The translations under genes and the position numbers were made by a program. This document shows positions 27,973-37,367 of a stretch of 64,000 nucleotides of DNA, one piece after another. Within the stretch, counting starts at the first letter, position 1. Every line of letters begins with the position of its first letter. Source of the DNA: Flavobacteriaceae bacterium UBA3339 (GTDB taxonomy: Bacteria; Bacteroidota; Bacteroidia; Flavobacteriales; Flavobacteriaceae); the NCBI GenBank assembly GCA_002360925.1, contig DERN01000011.1, positions 494,235 to 558,234 on the forward strand. Reading direction: 5' to 3'. The notes beneath the pieces are model-generated. The model saw only the letters and a list, made by a program, of their open reading frames with translations, searched no databases and was not told where the DNA came from.

Positions 27973-29229
27973 ATGATTGATATGACCTTAGATATTCCCT
28001 ACATCCGAGTAGGTACTTCCTATTTTAAAATCATCGACAAGCCTTTAATTTCGGGCGATAAAGTCAAAGTCATGGTTCGCTGGAATCGGGAAACGATTAT
28101 TTCCGATCACGGTAAATCATTTTTGAACAACGTACTTAAATTGGACGGTTTTTGCTGCATCCCCAACCATTTTGGCTATGAGCAAATCGTTGGTGATTTT
28201 TATAATACGTACAATGAGCTTCCTGTGAAGCCCATTGACAAAGAGTTTTCGCTGGAAGAACTCGAAAAACTCATTCCGAATTCGCTGCATTTTATGAACC
28301 ATATTTTTGGCGAACAAACAGCATTAGGTTTGGATTACATTAAATTGTTGTACGAAAAACCCACGCAGACTCTGCCGATTCTGTGTTTGGTCAGCAAAGA
28401 ACGATCCACAGGGAAAAGTTCGTTTATCAAATGGATGAAAGCTATTTTCGGAATGAACATGACCTATATTAAAGGCGATTCGTTTGGTTCACAGTTCAAT
28501 TCCGATTGGGCAAGTATGTTGATTGTGGCTATTGACGAAGTGTTTTTTGACAAGAAAGAAATAACCGAACGCTTAAAATATCTTTCTACAACCGATAAAG
28601 ACAAAGTAGAAGCTAAAGGAAAAGACCGTCAGGAAATCGAGTTTTTCGCCAAATTTATTTTGTGTTCCAATAACGAAGATAATTTTATTCAGATTGATGA
28701 AGAAGAAATTCGTTTCTGGATTCGAAAAATCCGCCCGATTCCCACAGAAGATGTGTTTTTCTTGAAAAAGCTACATAAAGAAATTCCGTACTTCTTAAAA
28801 TTCTTACAAACACGAGCTTATTTTTCTGAACAAAAAACACGTATGTGGTTTAAGCCAGAACAAATTATGACCGCATCGCTTCTAAAGCTAGTCAACCGAA
28901 ATAAGAGCGAATTACTGATTCTGGAACTACTGCACGAATGTTTTGAGAAAATGGACGAGGAAGAACTCAAAGTAGCACCTAACGATTTGTATCTTCTTTT
29001 GCGAAAACAAAACAACAGAATTTCTATTTCTGCTAATGAAATAAGAAATATTTTGAAGCGATGGAATTTCACTCCCGAAGATAATACCAAATCGTATCAA
29101 GGAATTGAACTATTGTCGCATGGCGAATACGTAAAAGTGGATCGTAGAGGACGATTTTACACCATAAAAAAGTTTTTGTTCTATAAACTATTTGATGTTT
29201 TGATGCAAAATGAAGCTAAAGCCTTGTAA
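27973..29229 (+). CDS. SF3-type helicase / primase-helicase (DUF5906-like)
   Basis: 418 residues. The SF3/P4-type ATPase motifs are visible: Walker A in SKERSTGKSSF (~155), Walker B LIVAIDEV (~190), and motif C KFILCSNN with an arginine-finger-type basic segment after. The C-terminal ~130 residues hold a winged-helix-like region. Such proteins unwind plasmid, phage and integrative-element origins. Together with the separate CHC2 primase gene and the intervening iteron array, it forms a replication module. Higher in GC than the Rhs cargo, which suggests a different history. Confidence 0.82.
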   Translation: MIDMTLDIPYIRVGTSYFKIIDKPLISGDKVKVMVRWNRETIISDHGKSFLNNVLKLDGFCCIPNHFGYEQIVGDFYNTYNELPVKPIDKEFSLEELEKLIPNSLHFMNHIFGEQTALGLDYIKLLYEKPTQTLPILCLVSKERSTGKSSFIKWMKAIFGMNMTYIKGDSFGSQFNSDWASMLIVAIDEVFFDKKEITERLKYLSTTDKDKVEAKGKDRQEIEFFAKFILCSNNEDNFIQIDEEEIRFWIRKIRPIPTEDVFFLKKLHKEIPYFLKFLQTRAYFSEQKTRMWFKPEQIMTASLLKLVNRNKSELLILELLHECFEKMDEEELKVAPNDLYLLLRKQNNRISISANEIRNILKRWNFTPEDNTKSYQGIELLSHGEYVKVDRRGRFYTIKKFLFYKLFDVLMQNEAKAL

Positions 29230-29387
29230 CCCTTAGAAAAATGATTGCATCAAAGTCTGCATCAAATTAAAAAAACGTCTTTTTTGATGCAAAACTGATG
29301 CAGATACAAAATAAAGTGATGCAATGATGCAGGTGTTGATGCAAGTTAAGACATATGTAATCAATGATTTAGGTGATTTCTGCATCA
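29201..29387. repeat. Iteron-like array: nine TGATGCA/TGCATCA copies, candidate origin
   Basis: Forward TGATGCA at 29201, 29285, 29296, 29317, 29325 and 29337; reverse TGCATCA at 29246, 29258 and 29381. Several spacings are 11-12 or 21 bp, about one or two helical turns. The 195-bp gap between the helicase and primase genes holds eight of the nine, interspersed with AT-rich DNA, as in iteron origins. It could alternatively be an operator array for the primase gene. Confidence 0.7.
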
Positions 29388-29424
29388 AGCTCACTTAAAA
29401 TTATAATTTTTTAATTCTTACACC

Positions 29425-30303
29425 ATGAACTGCGAAACAGCAAAAACCATAAAATTAAGCTCCATTTTAGATCAAATGGGAGCTTGTAAAATACGGACAT
29501 TCAATCACGAAATTTGGTATTTAAGTCCGTTTAGAAAAGAACAAACCGCTTCTTTTAAAGTCGATTTACGCAAAAATCTATTTTACGATTTCGGAGAAGG
29601 TTTTGGTGGTAACGTTTTGGATTTCATGATGAGGTATTATCAATGTGATATTCCGAATGCTTTAAAAATTCTTCGAGAAGATTTCAACTCTTTTTCTTTT
29701 CAACAGCAACCTACAGCTGTTTTAGACGAGGAAACGGAACAAAAAAAATCGTACGAAATAACGACCGTGCAAACTTTATCAAATCCTGTTTTACTGGATT
29801 ATTTGAAAAGTCGAAAACTCAATTTAGAACTGTGCAGAAATTATTCATGTGAAGTTCATTATCAACTAAACGGTAAAAACTATTTTGGAGTTGGGTTTAA
29901 AAACGACCAAAACGGATTCGAAATTCGGAATAAATATGTCAAAATTTGTTTGGGCAAAAAATGGTTTACGCATTTAAAAAACGAATCGAAATCAGTTGTG
30001 ATTTTAGAATCGTGGAGCGACTTTATGGCACTCTTGACCTTGCATCCAAAATTAGAAAAAACACATGATTTTGTAATTCTAAATTCTTTGGTACTGAGTT
30101 CGAAAATCGATTCGATTATGGAACGCTATGAACGTGTTTTTTTAACACTTGATTCAGACGAAGCAGGTACAAAAGCAACGCAAAAACTTCTTGAAAAAGG
30201 AAATGGAAAATGTACAGATTTTCGGAAGATTTATTCCAATTCAAAAGACCTGAATGAATTTTTGATTAAGAAATCACCTGTAAAAAATAATAGAAGGCTA
30301 TAA
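29425..30303 (+). CDS. CHC2 zinc-finger / Toprim DNA primase
   Basis: 292 residues. The N-terminal ~80 residues follow the CHC2-type domain layout, with WYLSPFRKEQTASFKVDLRKNLFYDFGEGFGGNVLDFMM matching the DnaG zinc-binding region, although the zinc ligands are reduced. Residues ~185-285 are a Toprim domain with the acidic VILESWSDF start and FLTLDSDEAG motif. It is a short DnaG-like primase typical of Bacteroidota mobilizable elements. It lies directly downstream of the iteron-like array. Confidence 0.85.
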   Translation: MNCETAKTIKLSSILDQMGACKIRTFNHEIWYLSPFRKEQTASFKVDLRKNLFYDFGEGFGGNVLDFMMRYYQCDIPNALKILREDFNSFSFQQQPTAVLDEETEQKKSYEITTVQTLSNPVLLDYLKSRKLNLELCRNYSCEVHYQLNGKNYFGVGFKNDQNGFEIRNKYVKICLGKKWFTHLKNESKSVVILESWSDFMALLTLHPKLEKTHDFVILNSLVLSSKIDSIMERYERVFLTLDSDEAGTKATQKLLEKGNGKCTDFRKIYSNSKDLNEFLIKKSPVKNNRRL

Positions 30304-30434
30304 ATACTTTACGTAGAAGCAAGGGGCTGAAATGTATATACAAACCGTTTCTCTCATTGCATATCCTATTTCCGACCCTTGTCCTGCGGAGCGGAAAAAT
30401 CTTCACGCTTCGCTAATTTTTCAAACTTTTAAAA
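30304..30434. other. Candidate oriT region
   Basis: 131 bp of non-coding DNA immediately upstream of mobC and the relaxase, where oriT usually lies in MobC/MobA elements. It contains an inverted repeat CAAGGG (30320-30325) / CCCTTG (30376-30381) and a locally GC-rich stretch at 30372-30395. The nick site cannot be assigned by eye. Confidence 0.45.
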
Positions 30435-30743
30435 ATGAATAAAAAAGAGATTATAAGAGATCAAATGATTGTAATTCGAGTTAGTGTTTTAGAGAAAAAA
30501 CAGATTCAGAAAAGAGCCGAAAAATATCATTTAAGTATATCGGATTTAGCACGTCAATTTTTGTTAAACGGACACGCTTGGGCGAAATCAACTAATGAAA
30601 TTTCGGAAGGGATTTTAGACCGAAAAATATTAATTGGTTTGGCAAATAATTTAAACCAATTGACGAGGTATGCACATCAAAAAAAAGAGCTTCCTGTCAT
30701 CATGGAGCTATTACAAAAAATCAATAAAGTATTCGACCCATGA
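30435..30743 (+). CDS. MobC-like mobilization protein
   Basis: 102 residues. A ribbon-helix-helix-like N-terminus (MIVIRVSVLEKKQIQKRAEKYHLSISDLARQFLL) and the ILIGLANNLNQLTRYAHQ helix are the hallmark of the MobC/BmgB relaxosome accessory family, which helps the relaxase at oriT. It overlaps the relaxase start by 4 bp (translational coupling). Confidence 0.85.
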   Translation: MNKKEIIRDQMIVIRVSVLEKKQIQKRAEKYHLSISDLARQFLLNGHAWAKSTNEISEGILDRKILIGLANNLNQLTRYAHQKKELPVIMELLQKINKVFDP

Positions 30744-32110
30744 TTGCGTTTTCAAATACCGGGACAGGATTTAAAGGCGCGATTTCGTATGTTTTAAAAG
30801 AACATGAAAAATATTTGCAATTTCATCAAAAACCAATCGTAATTGAACAAAACAATGTTTGGGGAACTTCGTCCGAAATGGCGAAACAAATGCGTTTTAT
30901 TGCCGATTCTAATTCCAAAAGCTCACGACCTGTTTTACATATTGCGTTTAGTTTTCACAAAGACGAACGATTGCCATTAAGAAAAAGTTTAGAAGCAATG
31001 CATTTAGCGTTGAATGAAATTCATTTCAACAAGGACAAAAATCAATATTTGGTTGTAAAACACAACGACACCGATGTAGAACATTACCATTGGATTATTA
31101 ATAAAGTAAATCTGGAAGGTAAAAATTTAGACACGAGTTACATCAAAAACCGTTTACAAGTAGCTTGTGATAAAGTGGAAAAACAGTTAAATCTTCGATA
31201 TACACAAGGCAGAACCATTGTGTATGATTCCAAATCTGAAAATGGTTACCGATTTACCAGAAAAGAAATGCCTAGAAACAAAGTTTTTCGAGAGAAATCA
31301 GCCAATATTTCTGATACAAAACAGTTTGTTTACGATGAATTAGTACACGTTTTATCATTTCTAAGCGATGTAAAAGACTTAGAAACGCAACTTTCAAAAA
31401 AGAGAATTGCCTGTAAAACCACTTTTAATAAAAATGGATTAAGCGGTGTTTCGTTTCGATACAACAAGCAGGCGTATAAAGGAAGTCAGATTGGAATTAA
31501 GGCAAAAGATATTGTAAATGCTGTTGAAAAAAATCAAAGCTTGGATATTAAACAACAGATAACGACTTTAAGTGCTTTTGATAAAAACATACAAAATGCC
31601 TTGTCAGCTATTGTGAAAGACTATGAAAACGGAAATCCGTATCCCGATTTTACAGAGCATTTCAAAAAACAGGAAATCGTTTTAGACCCCGAACGATTGC
31701 TTTACAAGGGATTTAGAATTTCAAACCAACCCCTAGAACGCTTTAGGCAAAAAGCCGAAACCTATGTTTTGGGTACACTGAAAGATTTTGAATACAAAAC
31801 ATATTATTACCACGATTTGATGAAACAACAACCTGAAAAAGTTCCGTTATTATTCGGTAGAGATAAAATTCTTGCAGAAAACAAACGATTAATGAAGCAA
31901 CAACAAAATGCTGCAGAACCTGAATTGCAAATCAAAATAAATGGTTCGATTATTCCAGATTATTCAATGGCGTTTAAGATAAGTATTCAAGAACGAAAGG
32001 AAAAATTAGCTGAATTAACGGGGACAAAAAAACAAACAACACAAAAAGTTGTGCTTGAAAAACCATCGGAGTTAAAGGAAAAGCCAAAAGGAATTAGAAG
32101 AAGATTGTAG
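30740..32110 (+). CDS. Relaxase (MobA/VirD2-type mobilization nuclease)
   Basis: 456 residues. The N-terminal ~170 residues carry the relaxase core: a start IAFSNTGTGFKGAISYVLK, LHIAFSFHKDE with a metal-type histidine, and the histidine cluster HNDTDVEHYHWIINKVN. It nicks one strand at oriT and leads it to a recipient cell using another element's conjugation pore. The C-terminal ~250 residues are helical and Lys-rich. It is the last backbone gene before the cargo. Confidence 0.88.
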   Translation: MIAFSNTGTGFKGAISYVLKEHEKYLQFHQKPIVIEQNNVWGTSSEMAKQMRFIADSNSKSSRPVLHIAFSFHKDERLPLRKSLEAMHLALNEIHFNKDKNQYLVVKHNDTDVEHYHWIINKVNLEGKNLDTSYIKNRLQVACDKVEKQLNLRYTQGRTIVYDSKSENGYRFTRKEMPRNKVFREKSANISDTKQFVYDELVHVLSFLSDVKDLETQLSKKRIACKTTFNKNGLSGVSFRYNKQAYKGSQIGIKAKDIVNAVEKNQSLDIKQQITTLSAFDKNIQNALSAIVKDYENGNPYPDFTEHFKKQEIVLDPERLLYKGFRISNQPLERFRQKAETYVLGTLKDFEYKTYYYHDLMKQQPEKVPLLFGRDKILAENKRLMKQQQNAAEPELQIKINGSIIPDYSMAFKISIQERKEKLAELTGTKKQTTQKVVLEKPSELKEKPKGIRRRL

Positions 32111-32247
32111 TTTTAATTCAGTAAAAAAGGGTTTTAAAATTTAAAAAGAAGATTTAATTTTTTGTTCATAAGGAATTATTAAATACTTAACATCGGACTA
32201 TTACATTCGCTTGAATTAGAAAGCATCATTACTAGATTTAACATTTT

Positions 32248-33795
32248 ATGAAAAAACAATTACTTTTTCTACTTATCGGCATGTTCGTACAGTACGGATA
32301 CAGCCAAAAAGTAGTATGGGAAAAAAGCATCGGTGGAGCACACTCAGACTATCTGTTCGATATGGTTCCAACGGTCGACTACGGATTTATACTGGCAGGA
32401 AGCTCCCTTTCGGGTAAAACAGGTGTCAAAAAGGAAAACGGTCAGGGCAGTTTGGATTATTTCATCTGGAAGATGGATCAAAACGGCGAGGAAGAATGGC
32501 AATTGAGTTTTGGTGGAGAAGGTCAGGACATTTTAAAGAAAATCATTCCGACTTCAGATGTTGGCTATTTGTTAGGCGGTTATTCGGATTCCGACAAAGG
32601 TAGTTTTAAAACCTCTGAAAATAATGGTAAAAACGATATTTGGTTGGTAAAGCTAGATGCTAAAGGCGGTGTACAGTGGCAACAAAGTTATGGCGGTGAA
32701 GGCGATGATAAACTCATTGCCATTAAGCAGGTAAAAGGAGGTGGTTATTTGATTGCCGCTACCACTAACTCAGCAAAAAGTGAAGCCAAAAAAGACGAGC
32801 GTTTGGGAGGATTGGACTTTTGGATCATTAAAATTGACAAAAAAGGTGTGGTGGAATGGGAACAGACTTTTGGCGGACAGTATAATGATGAACCTCGTAC
32901 CATAGTTGAAACCGAAAAAGGTTATATCATAGGGGGAGTTTCTAATTCCCCTGTTTCAGGAACCAAACAAAAAGAGAATTACGGAGGTTACGACATCTGG
33001 ATTTTGGAATTAGAGGATAAAGGAACACTTTTAAATGAATACGTATTGGGTGGGGAAAATGATGATGAACTAAATGAAATTCTGATTGCAGAAAGCAAAG
33101 AAGGTTATATCGTAACAGGTCATACGTTTTCTGAAAGCGGAACGGGAAATTTAAGTGTTTCCCCAGAAAACGGAAGCGATTTTTTTCTGCTTAAAACCAA
33201 CGCTAAATTTGAACCTTCTAACCAATATCATTTCGATTTAAAAGGGAGTGAGTTTTTAACTTCCACCACTTTAACCAAAAGCAAAGACTTTCTGCTTTCA
33301 GGCTATAAAATGGACAAGAAAACTGCAAAGAAAAGTTATGTGGCGTTTCAGGTAAACACTGAAGGAGAAGTTGTTTGGGAAAAGGAACTATCTACCAGCG
33401 GAGATGATTTATTGCGTAAAGCAGTGGTGACACGAGATGGAGATTTTGTTTTTGCAGGTAATTCAACAGGAAAGAATGCAGAATATAAAAAAACGGCACA
33501 AGGAAGAAACGACTATTGGGTAGTAAAGCTGGGGACTAAAAATAAAACAAAAGATCCTGAAATTAAAATTGAAGCCTTCCCTAACCCTACAGAAGGTTAC
33601 ACGCAGATCGTCATCAATCACGAATACAAAGAAGGTGTGGTTAATGTATTTGATTTAAGCGGAAAACTTTTACACACCGAAGCTTTAAAATACGATATAG
33701 TTATGGTCGATTTAAGCCGTTACGCTGTTGGAACTTATGTTATTAATATTAAAACCGATGTGATAAATACTTCGGTAAAAGTAATCAAGAACTAG
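32248..33795 (+). CDS. T9SS-sorted beta-propeller-like protein
   Basis: 515 residues. A signal peptide (YGYSQ) is followed by about seven repeats of 55-60 residues with the pattern [S/T]xGGxxxDxxxxIxxxxDxGYxLxGxSxS then D(Y/F/I)WxxKxDxxGxxxWxx, as in SIGGAHSDY, SFGGEGQDI, SYGGEGDDK and TFGGQYNDE. This spacing implies a propeller. Residues ~435-515 are a type-A T9SS sorting domain (IEAFPNPTEG, VYVFDLSGKLL-like core, and a final SVKVIKN), so the protein is exported across the outer membrane and attached to the surface or released. It sits 2 bp before the first YD-repeat gene and is likely part of that module, perhaps as a surface anchor. Confidence 0.82.
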   Translation: MKKQLLFLLIGMFVQYGYSQKVVWEKSIGGAHSDYLFDMVPTVDYGFILAGSSLSGKTGVKKENGQGSLDYFIWKMDQNGEEEWQLSFGGEGQDILKKIIPTSDVGYLLGGYSDSDKGSFKTSENNGKNDIWLVKLDAKGGVQWQQSYGGEGDDKLIAIKQVKGGGYLIAATTNSAKSEAKKDERLGGLDFWIIKIDKKGVVEWEQTFGGQYNDEPRTIVETEKGYIIGGVSNSPVSGTKQKENYGGYDIWILELEDKGTLLNEYVLGGENDDELNEILIAESKEGYIVTGHTFSESGTGNLSVSPENGSDFFLLKTNAKFEPSNQYHFDLKGSEFLTSTTLTKSKDFLLSGYKMDKKTAKKSYVAFQVNTEGEVVWEKELSTSGDDLLRKAVVTRDGDFVFAGNSTGKNAEYKKTAQGRNDYWVVKLGTKNKTKDPEIKIEAFPNPTEGYTQIVINHEYKEGVVNVFDLSGKLLHTEALKYDIVMVDLSRYAVGTYVINIKTDVINTSVKVIKN

Positions 33796-33797
33796 TT

Positions 33798-36700
33798 ATG
33801 AATAAACACTTATATACCTTCTTCTTAATTTTTATATCTTCCTTGATAAATTGTCAAGCGCAGCTGACCGAAAAAGATTTAGCTCCTTATACATCTCAAA
33901 CATCAGCTATACCAAAATCATATGACTTTGTAAACTATTCAAATGAAGGAGAAGTAGATTTCGCTACAGGAAAATTTGGGATTTCTATAGATTTATTTAA
34001 CATTAAAACTCCTTATGAAGATTTTCCTATCAACCTAAAATACTCAACATCAGGAGTAAAGGTTAATGAAAACTCTAATGAAGTAGGTATAGGTTGGGAT
34101 TTGATTGCTGGGGGAGAAATTACTAGAATCGTAAACGACATTCCAGATGATATTCGATATCCTTTGCTTCCAATGTTTGGATTTACACAAAGTAATATAA
34201 ATTTTTCAAATGATTTCTTACCACCAGATTATCATTCTTATAATGTAAGAAATCTTTTTTCTACAGTTCCTCATAATGGTTTGGGGTATATTAATGCTTC
34301 TCGAGGATCATCTTATGCTAATTTTTTCCCTAATCCTCATATACCGGGAGTTCCCAAAAATGAAATAGGAAATTTAGCCGAATTAATGAAATACTCTATT
34401 TGGCAGGAGGAGTTTTTACCCACGATGAATATTGACACAGAACCAGATGTATTTCATTTTTCTGTAGGAAAAAAGGTTTTCTCTTTTATACTTAAACCGA
34501 TTGATCAAATCTTTTCCGACGGAACACTGATGGAAAAAACCTCAGATTATTTTGAAGCAGTTCCTTTAAATGAATTGGGGGTAAAAATTGAATTTAAAAC
34601 AGATCTCGTAGATTTTTACAATTACAATAAATACAATTCAACATTTTACGATTCTAAAGAACGGATTATTACGGAGTTTATCATAACAGACACAAAAGGT
34701 ATAAAATATATTTTTGACAAATATGAAATCTTTCATCAAGATGTATTAAAAGAAATAAAACTTAATCATAGTACGGGAATAAATGGTAAAAGAATAGTTC
34801 AATATAAATATTATAGACCTACAGTCAATAAATGGAAAATATCAAAAATTGTTTTACCTAACAGTCAAATAATCAGTTATAGTTATATTAAAGATAATTA
34901 TAAATACCAAACTGGAATTACCAGAGATCACTATGGTGAGTATAAAGGAAAAAATTATAATCTTTTCCCTATGCTTACACCATATGGGTTACGTAAATTA
35001 GATTATGAGTTAGATGGTTATGCCGTTTCTGAAATATCTTATCAAAACACTAAAATTAAATTCAATTATTCAACAAGCCGCTCTGATAGAAGAGACTTAC
35101 ATAGTGGAGGCTTAAGCCTTAATGAAATAAGTATATGGAATAAAAACTCAAAAATAAAGGGGTTTAAGCTAAATAAAGAATATTCTTATTCAGATTATGA
35201 TGTTGGAGGTCAACATGAAGAAAAAAGAATGTTTTTAAGTAGTATAAATGATTCTACCTTAAAAAATCCTTTTATTTTCGAATATGATCGTATAGATCAT
35301 CTTGCACCTAAAGGATTCGACGAATACCAAGATATTTTTGGTTATAATTTAGGTATGCAAATTAACCAACACCCCGCATTTCCTACTTGTTATCTCGTAA
35401 AAAATGTGAATAATTCCTATGATATCCTATATGATATCCCTGCAGGCACTAATTACATAACAATAAACGGGGCAGATCGTTCAGTTAAAAGTGATGCCGT
35501 CAAAGCGGGTACTTTGAATTATATTACTTTTCCTACTAAAGGAAAGTTAAAAATTGTATATGAATCAAATACTTATTCTCAATTTCAATTGTTAAATAGA
35601 AAAGCTCTTGGTCCCGGAGTCAGAGTAGCAGAATTACACTATTTATCAGCTAATAACGACGTATTAAAATCAAAAAAATATAATTACAATAACTTTACGA
35701 ATTCTAATTATTCAAGTGGAACTTTAATATATAAACCCTCTTTTGCTCACATCTCTAATTATGCTTTAGATAATGAATTTGATATGAGAATTCCCTACGA
35801 AAATAATTCATATGATTTCTTCAGTTTAGCTGGTAGTTTAGAAATGTATAGAATGTGGTATCGCTATTATTATTATTCAGCCGAAGAATGGAAAAGACTT
35901 GGCAAAAGCGAAAATGACATTATAAAAAAGATGGTCCATCTTTCAACTAAACCTAAGGGAGAAACAGTGGATTATTTAGGTAGAAGTATTGTTTATGAAA
36001 ATGTTGCAGAAGAAATCATAGATACAAAAGGATCCGGAAAAAAAATATTAAATAAATACTATTTTAAAATTTCTGATATTGAGCCTAACGTTAATTCTAT
36101 ATCAGGACCTTCTGATGAAGAGTTTGATTATGAGAAAGGGAAAAAGGAAACTTTTATAGGAGAATCCTATGCTCCTTTTTTTAACAATGATTTATTAAAG
36201 TCTTCTTTTGGATATATTGCAAGAAAAGGTAAAGGGATATATCCTTTTCCTAAAGTAAATACCTTTGGAGATAAAGAAGAAAGACTCTTTGGAAAACTAA
36301 TAAAAAAAGAGATTTATAACGATTCGCAAAAGATACTAACGGAAGATTATTTTTACGATGTAATTAAACTGCCTAGTATAAACTCTAATATTCTACGAGG
36401 TCTAAAAACAAATTATTTAAAAGGTCATTTATATTATGAAAAAAATGCTTCCAAGAGTCAAATGAAATTTGAATTTAAATTTCTTTCAGGTTATCCTATT
36501 AGTGCAGCAGATTATTATACCTACCACGGATTGTATTTGTTTAGCTTTAATATTCATTATTATAATTCGAAATTAGAATTGATAAAAATGACTCAAACAC
36601 ATCATTTTCCTACGCAAAACTATATATTATCAACAGATTATAAATATAATAGGTCAGGTAGTCTAATTGAAAAGTCTACTACAAACAGTTCAGATGAAAA

Positions 36701-37367
36701 ACTTTTGGAAACATATAGTTATCCCTATAAAGATGCCGACTATGATTGGTTGAACTTTATGCATTCTAGAAATATGATTTCATTTCCTTATAAGAAATCT
36801 CTTTCTATGAATGGAAAACTCACAGATGAAACGGAATATGATTACAAGATTTTTGAAACACCAATTTTAGGAGCTCCTAACATTACCTTAAGAAATGCCT
36901 ACTTATCTAAAGTTAAAACATTTAAAGTTCCTAACCCTTCATTTGGACGTCCTCAAGAAGTTATTGAGTATTTAAAATATGATGAAAACGGTAATCCAAT
37001 AGAGTACAGATTAAACTCAGAAAAGTATGCTGTGATGATTTATGGATATGATGGAACTTTACCAATAGCCAAGATCGAGAATATTAGATATGAAGATATT
37101 GATCCACTATTAATTAGTCAATTACAGTTTAATTCGAATCAGGGAGAAAGTGTCTTTTTAACAGCATTAAATACATTTAGAAATAATCCTATTTTTAAAA
37201 ATGCTTTCGTAACTACTTACACACATTACCCTTTAATAGGTATTTCAACTATTACGGAATCCAATGGGATGACTAAAAAATATATCTATAATGAACAAAG
37301 ACAATTAGAAGCTATACTTGACAACAATGGAAACATAATTAAACGCTATGATTACAATTTTAAATAA
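33798..37367 (+). CDS. YD-repeat shell protein, N-terminal cocoon half (SpvB/TcB-like start)
   Basis: 1189 residues. A signal peptide (SSLINCQAQ) also resembles a weak lipobox. The start of the mature protein, GEVDFATGKFGISIDLF...FPINLKYSTSGVKVNENSNEVGIGWDL, parallels the SpvB/TcdB opening (IPI strand, L-Y-S-G segment, GxGW). The middle is a long beta-rich YD-like region, and the C-terminus has clear YD repeats (EYLKYDENGNPIEYRL; KKYIYNEQRQLEAILDNNGNIIKRYDYN). It overlaps the next gene by 20 bp. Inference: it forms the N-terminal part of a two-polypeptide RHS cocoon completed by the next gene. Confidence 0.72.
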   Translation: MNKHLYTFFLIFISSLINCQAQLTEKDLAPYTSQTSAIPKSYDFVNYSNEGEVDFATGKFGISIDLFNIKTPYEDFPINLKYSTSGVKVNENSNEVGIGWDLIAGGEITRIVNDIPDDIRYPLLPMFGFTQSNINFSNDFLPPDYHSYNVRNLFSTVPHNGLGYINASRGSSYANFFPNPHIPGVPKNEIGNLAELMKYSIWQEEFLPTMNIDTEPDVFHFSVGKKVFSFILKPIDQIFSDGTLMEKTSDYFEAVPLNELGVKIEFKTDLVDFYNYNKYNSTFYDSKERIITEFIITDTKGIKYIFDKYEIFHQDVLKEIKLNHSTGINGKRIVQYKYYRPTVNKWKISKIVLPNSQIISYSYIKDNYKYQTGITRDHYGEYKGKNYNLFPMLTPYGLRKLDYELDGYAVSEISYQNTKIKFNYSTSRSDRRDLHSGGLSLNEISIWNKNSKIKGFKLNKEYSYSDYDVGGQHEEKRMFLSSINDSTLKNPFIFEYDRIDHLAPKGFDEYQDIFGYNLGMQINQHPAFPTCYLVKNVNNSYDILYDIPAGTNYITINGADRSVKSDAVKAGTLNYITFPTKGKLKIVYESNTYSQFQLLNRKALGPGVRVAELHYLSANNDVLKSKKYNYNNFTNSNYSSGTLIYKPSFAHISNYALDNEFDMRIPYENNSYDFFSLAGSLEMYRMWYRYYYYSAEEWKRLGKSENDIIKKMVHLSTKPKGETVDYLGRSIVYENVAEEIIDTKGSGKKILNKYYFKISDIEPNVNSISGPSDEEFDYEKGKKETFIGESYAPFFNNDLLKSSFGYIARKGKGIYPFPKVNTFGDKEERLFGKLIKKEIYNDSQKILTEDYFYDVIKLPSINSNILRGLKTNYLKGHLYYEKNASKSQMKFEFKFLSGYPISAADYYTYHGLYLFSFNIHYYNSKLELIKMTQTHHFPTQNYILSTDYKYNRSGSLIEKSTTNSSDEKLLETYSYPYKDADYDWLNFMHSRNMISFPYKKSLSMNGKLTDETEYDYKIFETPILGAPNITLRNAYLSKVKTFKVPNPSFGRPQEVIEYLKYDENGNPIEYRLNSEKYAVMIYGYDGTLPIAKIENIRYEDIDPLLISQLQFNSNQGESVFLTALNTFRNNPIFKNAFVTTYTHYPLIGISTITESNGMTKKYIYNEQRQLEAILDNNGNIIKRYDYNFK

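Noticed and set aside
32248..33795. The propeller protein as an enzyme or B12 binder
   Set aside because: No catalytic motif and no riboswitch nearby; the repeats differ from the DUF5074 propeller at 43999-45255.
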